Assembly: GCF_963678635.1 (NCBI RefSeq)
Contig: NC_087065.1
Location: 55,828,397 to 55,892,396, forward strand
Length of the DNA stretch: 64,000 nt
Source of the DNA: Symsagittifera roscoffensis
Lineage: Eukaryota > Xenacoelomorpha > Acoela > Convolutidae
Direction: 5' to 3'
The notes under the pieces are model-generated. The model was not told the origin of the DNA and ran no database searches. It saw only the letters and a list, made by a program, of their open reading frames with translations. The position numbers and the translations under genes were made by a program. Below, in pieces: positions 59,078-64,000 of this stretch (its first letter is position 1; every line of letters begins with the position of its first letter).

Positions 59078-59741
59078 AACACCTGAATTACTATACAGTA
59101 AAAAGCCGAGGCATCAGTATAGCAAAGTGAAAATAATAAAGTTGGTTAAAATTCATTGGTTACATCAAACAAAAACACAACATCAGAAAACAAGCAATAA
59201 ACAAAACAAAACAAAACAAAACAAGTTCGGTTACAGCTCAGAAATTGGTTGATTAAAATATATGAAGTTACGGATACTAAAAAAACATCAGTTTTAAAAA
59301 TTAGAACGAGCTGGTATTTTAACTTTACAAACAATTTTATAGATAGTCCAAACATACAGCGTATATACAGAGTATATACAGATTCTCTTTCAAACAATGT
59401 CTTGAAAATTAAACTAAATTAAAACATATAGAACTAGCAAAAACGGAAATCACGCCATTTATTTGTATTTGTACATATTGGATTGTTTCTCAATTCACTC
59501 ACGTAAAATTCTTTCAATTTTTTCTTGAATCCGGTTCTCGATTTTTTTAAATTGCGCAAAATTATGGGCAGTGAATTCCATTTTTAAGAAGTCAAATGAA
59601 AAAATGATTTTTGTAGAGAAGCGGTTGAACAATGTTTGTCAAAAATAATTTGTTTCGTTCTTTTGTTGAGCCTATAATTGGCAGTCGGTAGTCTCAATGT
59701 ATTTTAAAAGGCTTCTTCTTGTTTGTAAGATATTGGAATAA
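59078..59741 (-). other. Probable LINE-C 3' UTR
   Basis: AT-rich and non-coding. It holds an (AAAAC)n run at about 59199-59224 and follows the LINE-C stop on the - strand. Confidence 0.5.
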
Positions 59742-61354
59742 CTATGTTATACACTTTAACTCATATCTTTTCTCGATTCCAATGAACGATTTGCTAATGC
59801 GAAGAAGGGAAGAAGATTTAAATTTCGGTCTGAAGTATGTTCTTTTTAACGCCCAGTTCAACTGTTTCTCTAGAGATAGCATCAAAGTAGCGTTAATTTG
59901 TTGTAGAAAGATTGCTGAATAATCTAAATGTGATAAAACAAGACAATGAAGCAAGGCAACTAATGATAATGTCGGCAGTTGTTGTCCAATTGTATCTATA
60001 GTTTTAGTTCTTTGTGCCATTTTTTGGAGAATTGTTTTGATTTGAGCATGAAAAGATAAACTTGAATCAAGAATAAGGCCTAAATATTTGCATTCTGATT
60101 TTTTGCCTACATAATGCCCAATAATTACTTTTGTATCAGTATCTACATTTTTGCTATCATTTTTTTGACAAAATGTTATAAATTCCGATTTAGATGCATT
60201 CAGATTCAATTGGTTCTCTGCAAAAAATTCCGTTAGATTATTGAGTGATTTTTGCAATCGATTCAAAGCATCCTCAGAAATTATAGAAGAGGAAAAAACC
60301 ATACAGTCGTCAGCATATTGAACTAAAGTACAACCTTCATATAATCGCTCTTGTATGTCATTAACATATAAATTGAACAACAACGAACCAAGTACCGTTC
60401 CTTGTGGGACACCTCGTTTGATTTCAATCCAGTCTGAAAAGATTCCTTTGACGTTTACTCTTTGAATACGTTTGTTTAGGAAGCTAGCAATTAAAGCATT
60501 TGCTCCATTTGAAAAACCGAGAGAAAGCATTTTTTCAATTAAAACTTCATGCGAAATAGAATTAAAAGCCTTGGACAGATCTAATAAAGCTGCATGTACA
60601 ATTTTTTTTTGAATCTTTTTGATTTCGAATACTTTCTGTCACATAAACAAGAGCATCTTGTGTTGAAATGTTTTTGCGAAGTCCGAATTGAAATGGTGTC
60701 ATTATTTGAAATTTGTCAAGATGTTCTGTTATTTGGGCATGAAAAATTTTTTCAAAAATTTTAGAAAAAGCACAAGTTATTGATATTGGCCCATAATTTT
60801 TTGCATCCATTGGGTCATCTTTTTTAAACAAAGGGGTTACGTGTGCTTTTTTCAGTTCGATCGGGAAAATGTTCTCATCTAAGCAAGTATTTATGACAAA
60901 AGTTAAATGTGGAACTATAACTGATTGACCGTCAATGATTGCCCAAGCAGGTACGGTACAAGGTCCGCCAGGTTTGCTTACATTGATTTTTTGAACTTTA
61001 TCAAAGCATTGCTTCACTGTAATGTGTTGAAAATGGAAAGATGCAGATTCAGAGGCAGATTTGTTGTAATTCGGAGGCTTTTTAGCGCCGAAAAATTCGC
61101 CTGAGTTTGAAAAAATATAATTGGCAATTTTTTTGTCTTGGGTTATCATTTCACTGAAGGAATTTCGTAGAACTGTATTTCGATTGTTGCCAGAATATGT
61201 ACCTCTAACTTGGTTAATATATTTCCATTTTTGTTGGATAGTGCTGAGAAGTGAAAAACAATTTTTTGAATGATCGAGTTGTTTAATTTCTAATCAATTG
61301 GCTCATTTGATTACGTAAAAACTGGTACTTTGACCAATTATCGCTTGTGCTTTG
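59742..61354 (-). pseudogene. LINE-C: reverse transcriptase, one main frameshift
   Basis: Open from about 61250 with QVRGTYSGNNRNTVLRNSFS and then the frame 61149-60562, holding VSKPGGPCTVPAWAI, KKAHVTPLFKKDDPMDAKNY and QFGLRKNISTQDALVYV. A nine-base T run (A run in sense) at 60602-60610 marks a frameshift; after it LLDLSKAFNSISHEVLIEKM leads into the frame 60530-59742 (262 residues). That holds RGVPQGTVLGSLLFNLYVND, QYADDCMVFSSSII (catalytic box near 60310), KYLGLILDSSLSFHAQI and a normal C-terminus. Blocks fit a jockey/CR1-like LINE RT. The endonuclease end is cut off at 61354 by Gypsy-4. It is the best-preserved LINE here. Confidence 0.9.
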
Positions 61355-62277
61355 TGTACATTCGCCCGGAAGATACATATCGACGGAAAACAAAACTAAG
61401 TCTTAAGACGACTGGCTAACGTCTAAACAGAGCTTTGCATGCTTTTCACCGTCTCTACCAAGCCAGTACTTTCGGTGGTCTTTTCTAACATCGGGTCGAC
61501 AAAAACGTTGATGCTTCCGGCTTCGGTCAAAACACTCAAATTAACTAGATTACATGCAGAAATAGTGAGCTCATGGCTGGGTCTCAGTATCCCCAGACCA
61601 CGAGGTCACTCCTAAAAACAGGGCTACTACTATTGATTATATTACTATTGTTTTTGCTCAGTAGATAAAAATCATCATCTTCATCGAAGATGGATCAACC
61701 CTTTCCCCCAATTCCTAGCTTCTCATCCTTAACAAAATGAATCCAGATGTTAATTAAATTCAAATCAGGACATGACAAGAAGCTAAAAGTCTATATAACA
61801 GGCTAAAAGTTTCAGTCCCGAAACCCTTCCGGATTCTTAAATCCACTGAATCAAGCTCGCTAATCTTGACTTCCTCTTAATCCGGAAGGCTGTCCACCAC
61901 CCTTCACCGTTGTCTGCAACGGCCCTGCAACTATTGTAGCGACACAATAGTTGCAACTCGGAGTGTTCACTGCTATTTCTGCAATCGGCTATTGTTTTTT
62001 CTCACAATTTTCGTACTTCTCATCCGCGCAAATAATGTTGTTGTGTTTTTCTTTTACTTCCTTGCCAAAATGGCCGTTTCTAACGTTTCTCAGAAATGTT
62101 ACGTCATCACTTCGATTTTTTAAAATTTTAAAATACCAGAATATTCTAGCCCTCACCGTTTGGCCAATCGTTCCAATAACGTTCTTAATTCTTAATAATC
62201 ATCAATCCGGAAGGCTCGCTGCTAAAATTTCGAATTCTGCAGAGATTGCATTTTTCACATTCTGGTCGAATGTCACA
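61355..62277 (-). repeat. Gypsy-4 3' LTR
   Basis: 923 bp; on the + strand it starts TGTACATTCG and ends CGAATGTCACA. It is more divergent from the other LTRs than they are from each other. The hairpin at 61926-61955 has changes on both arms that keep it paired. Confidence 0.88.
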
Positions 62278-63095
62278 TACTCCCCGGACAGTCCGGTCAA
62301 TGTCCTCATTGAATCACGCAATGTTCGTAAAATGGTTACAGTGTCATCGAACAGAATTTACAAAATGCACGAAATTACTTTTATCCACGTCACATCGACT
62401 CACTGCAGAATATAAATGGCATCATACTACATCACTATAGCCTTCAAATTCTTTCATCAATCTGCACATTGAGGATATGACTTAAGATAAAACATATTTT
62501 CTGACTTCCAGTGTCAATGTCCCGATTAAAACTTTTCTCTTAGATTTAAAAGGTGCTGGCTTGCAGGACAGTCCTGCCAACCAACAAGCTAAAATTATCC
62601 TACTATGCTTCTCCCTTCGGAAATCTTGCTTGTTATTGTCCTGAATACTAAAACTAAGAAACTCTGTGGTTAGCAAGAACAATGAAACAATCTTCCTCTT
62701 CGAGAGATTACTCAAGCCTTCCATGTCACCACAAAGTGATCAGTTCTCCTAGCTGGTTAAAAACAGTCATGTAGGCTGGAATATTTAAATATACTCCTTC
62801 ACTTAAGCCGTCCTAAATAAAAAGTAAGTGAGTGTCTCTAAAGCTACTTTAACTAAGATCAAAATGCAAATTTACAAATGCAACAATTTCAAAACTCAAC
62901 TTAATGTTTCAGTTTTCAATTACAACTTCGTTGCTTGGTTTCTCACTTGAGTTTTTCACACACATAAAACAATTCTGAGTTTTAACGTTTCTTCATCACT
63001 CCTTTGTTTTCTTCTTTTTTCGTCGTTTAGAAGTTCTAAAACTTCTAAATTCTTCTAATTTCATCTATTTTTTCATCTTGTTTTTCGGTCATTCG
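62278..63095 (-). other. Gypsy-4 3' UTR
   Basis: Colinear with the Gypsy-3 3' UTR; TACTCCCCGGAC next to the LTR is the complement of the likely polypurine tract region. Confidence 0.8.
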
Positions 63096-64000
63096 TCAAT
63101 GTTCCATTTCTTCCTCCTGTGATACTGACTCTGCACTCTCAGTCTCCGTATCCTGCAACACGTCATTAGCTATCCTGACGCTGCTGGAAGCCGTCCTCCA
63201 ACACTTCTGCTCTTCTACCCTCTGTTTCCAGCAAGGTAGGGGATCCACGTTAGATTCTCTGTTCCTGCAGAAGCTGTTGTGGAGACACAACGTCACGTTT
63301 CTCTCCAAATCCTCTTTTAACATCTCTGCCTTCTCCTTTCCACTACGTTCACTCGTCCTGGAAACTCTTATCACAGCGGTGGTAACTGCATTCCGATGAG
63401 TCACGAGAGCTCGCTTGAAAGCTCCTGCTCCAATGTCCAGCTGATATTCACTATACACCCTGCCGTGCTTCGACATATGCTTTTTCGCATACTCGTACAA
63501 CCATGCAGTCACGTTAGCTCTGAACCATGGCATCAATCGTTTCCTTGCCCATATCTTCTTCACTTCCATCGGAATGTTTAGAACTTTGCACATTGTCTCA
63601 AAAAGATCTAAATCTTTTAGACAATCTAACTTCCGCAACTGTTCTCTCGTCGGTGCCTCCTGTCTGTTATTTTCTCTCACATGAGCTTCCAGCCATCGTA
63701 TCGCCATCATAACTCCCACTATCACTATTTTTATGGGCTGTGATGAATCTGGTAAACCCATGGAGAGCAGCTCTCCAGAGTCCCAGATCAACACCAGATT
63801 ACTACGCTTGGGATACCACCAGGTCTGCAGCAAGCAGTGGCAAGGAAACTCGTCATGTGTCAACATGATGCTCCTCCAATTACGTTTTCCCGAAGCTTCC
63901 AGTAATGGTTCCACTTCCATCATCACTCCGTGGACTTCATCATTCTCATCTACTGCATTGTAATCTGTGACAGTTGATCCTCTCTGTTTCTGTCTCTCAA
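63096..64000 (-). CDS. Gypsy-4 ORF3, C-terminal part (partial, open to the window edge)
   Basis: About 300 residues are open on the - strand from the window edge to the stop at 63096-63098, with no stop or shift, unlike all other copies. It aligns with 56220-57131 of Gypsy-3. Visible parts: SMGLPDSSQPIKIVIVGVMM (a hydrophobic strand), CLKDLDLFETMCKVLNIPME, WFRANVTAWLYEYAKKHMSK, YQLDIGAGAFKRALVTHRNA and a Cys-containing tail, CLHNSFCRN and CWKQRVEEQKCW, ending in an acidic SQEEEMEH. No family recognised. The intact frame suggests this copy is younger or its ORF3 was kept under selection for longer. Confidence 0.75.
   Translation of the reverse strand, partial: ERQKQRGSTVTDYNAVDENDEVHGVMMEVEPLLEASGKRNWRSIMLTHDEFPCHCLLQTWWYPKRSNLVLIWDSGELLSMGLPDSSQPIKIVIVGVMMAIRWLEAHVRENNRQEAPTREQLRKLDCLKDLDLFETMCKVLNIPMEVKKIWARKRLMPWFRANVTAWLYEYAKKHMSKHGRVYSEYQLDIGAGAFKRALVTHRNAVTTAVIRVSRTSERSGKEKAEMLKEDLERNVTLCLHNSFCRNRESNVDPLPCWKQRVEEQKCWRTASSSVRIANDVLQDTETESAESVSQEEEMEH

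Larger units (their letters stand above)
61355..64000 (-). mobile_element. Gypsy-4: 3' end of a Gypsy-M element on the - strand
   Basis: In sense order it shows the ORF3 C-terminus (64000-63096), 3' UTR (63095-62278) and 3' LTR (62277-61355). The rest lies beyond the right edge. It interrupts LINE-C between endonuclease and RT. TTG at 61352-61354 would be the flank duplication if the other end also has it. Confidence 0.88.

Overview
The window is metazoan-type nuclear DNA made almost entirely of transposable elements. I found no host gene, tRNA, rRNA or CRISPR array. The kingdom is inferred from AP-endonuclease LINEs, a Ty1/copia-type element, Ty3/gypsy-type elements, microsatellites and AT-rich spacer; the species cannot be read from the sequence. 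Nearly every reading frame is broken by stops, frameshifts or deletions, so most entries are pseudogenes.

The dominant family, here called Gypsy-M, is a very large Ty3/gypsy-like LTR retrotransposon present as three partial copies on the + strand (Gypsy-1, 5870-40492; Gypsy-2, 20064-36984; Gypsy-3, 41072-58615) and one on the - strand that runs off the right end (Gypsy-4, 61355-64000). The common layout is: an LTR of about 0.9 kb starting TGTGACATTCG and ending CGAATGTTACA; an untranslated leader of 2.6-2.9 kb holding an array of an AATCCGGAGGGGTC motif; gag with a long coiled coil and two CCHC knuckles; pol with protease, reverse transcriptase, RNase H and a DD35E integrase; a long acidic Pol tail ending in a macrodomain-like module; a spacer of about 0.4 kb with a splice-acceptor-like site; ORF3, with an NLS-like patch, a coiled coil, an SGNH/GDSL-hydrolase-like domain and a Cys-containing tail; a 3' UTR; and the 3' LTR. 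A gypsy element carrying both a macrodomain-like Pol tail and an SGNH-like third ORF is the most unusual system here.

The layout is a set of nested insertions. An old LINE on the - strand (LINE-B) lies in pieces at 1559-3439, about 40986-41071 and 58616-59045; placed in order these read as one endonuclease plus RT protein. A copia-like element (3440-5869 and 40493-40985) sits in it. Gypsy-1 sits in the copia element with a 3-bp target duplication TAG. Gypsy-2 sits in the 3' UTR of Gypsy-1 with duplication GAC. Gypsy-3 sits in LINE-B with duplication TTG. Between Gypsy-2 and the right end of Gypsy-1, LTR plus 3' UTR units have multiplied in tandem (36985-40492), including a near-identical 1077-bp repeat. 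At the right, a second LINE (LINE-C, 59742-61354) appears to be inserted in LINE-B and is itself interrupted by Gypsy-4.

The first 1.3 kb holds fragments of two further LINEs. No Gypsy-M copy looks able to move by itself: Gypsy-1 has lost the protease-RT junction, Gypsy-2 the RT core and the SGNH domain, and Gypsy-3 has many point lesions. Different copies do keep different domains readable, so the family can be described by comparing them.
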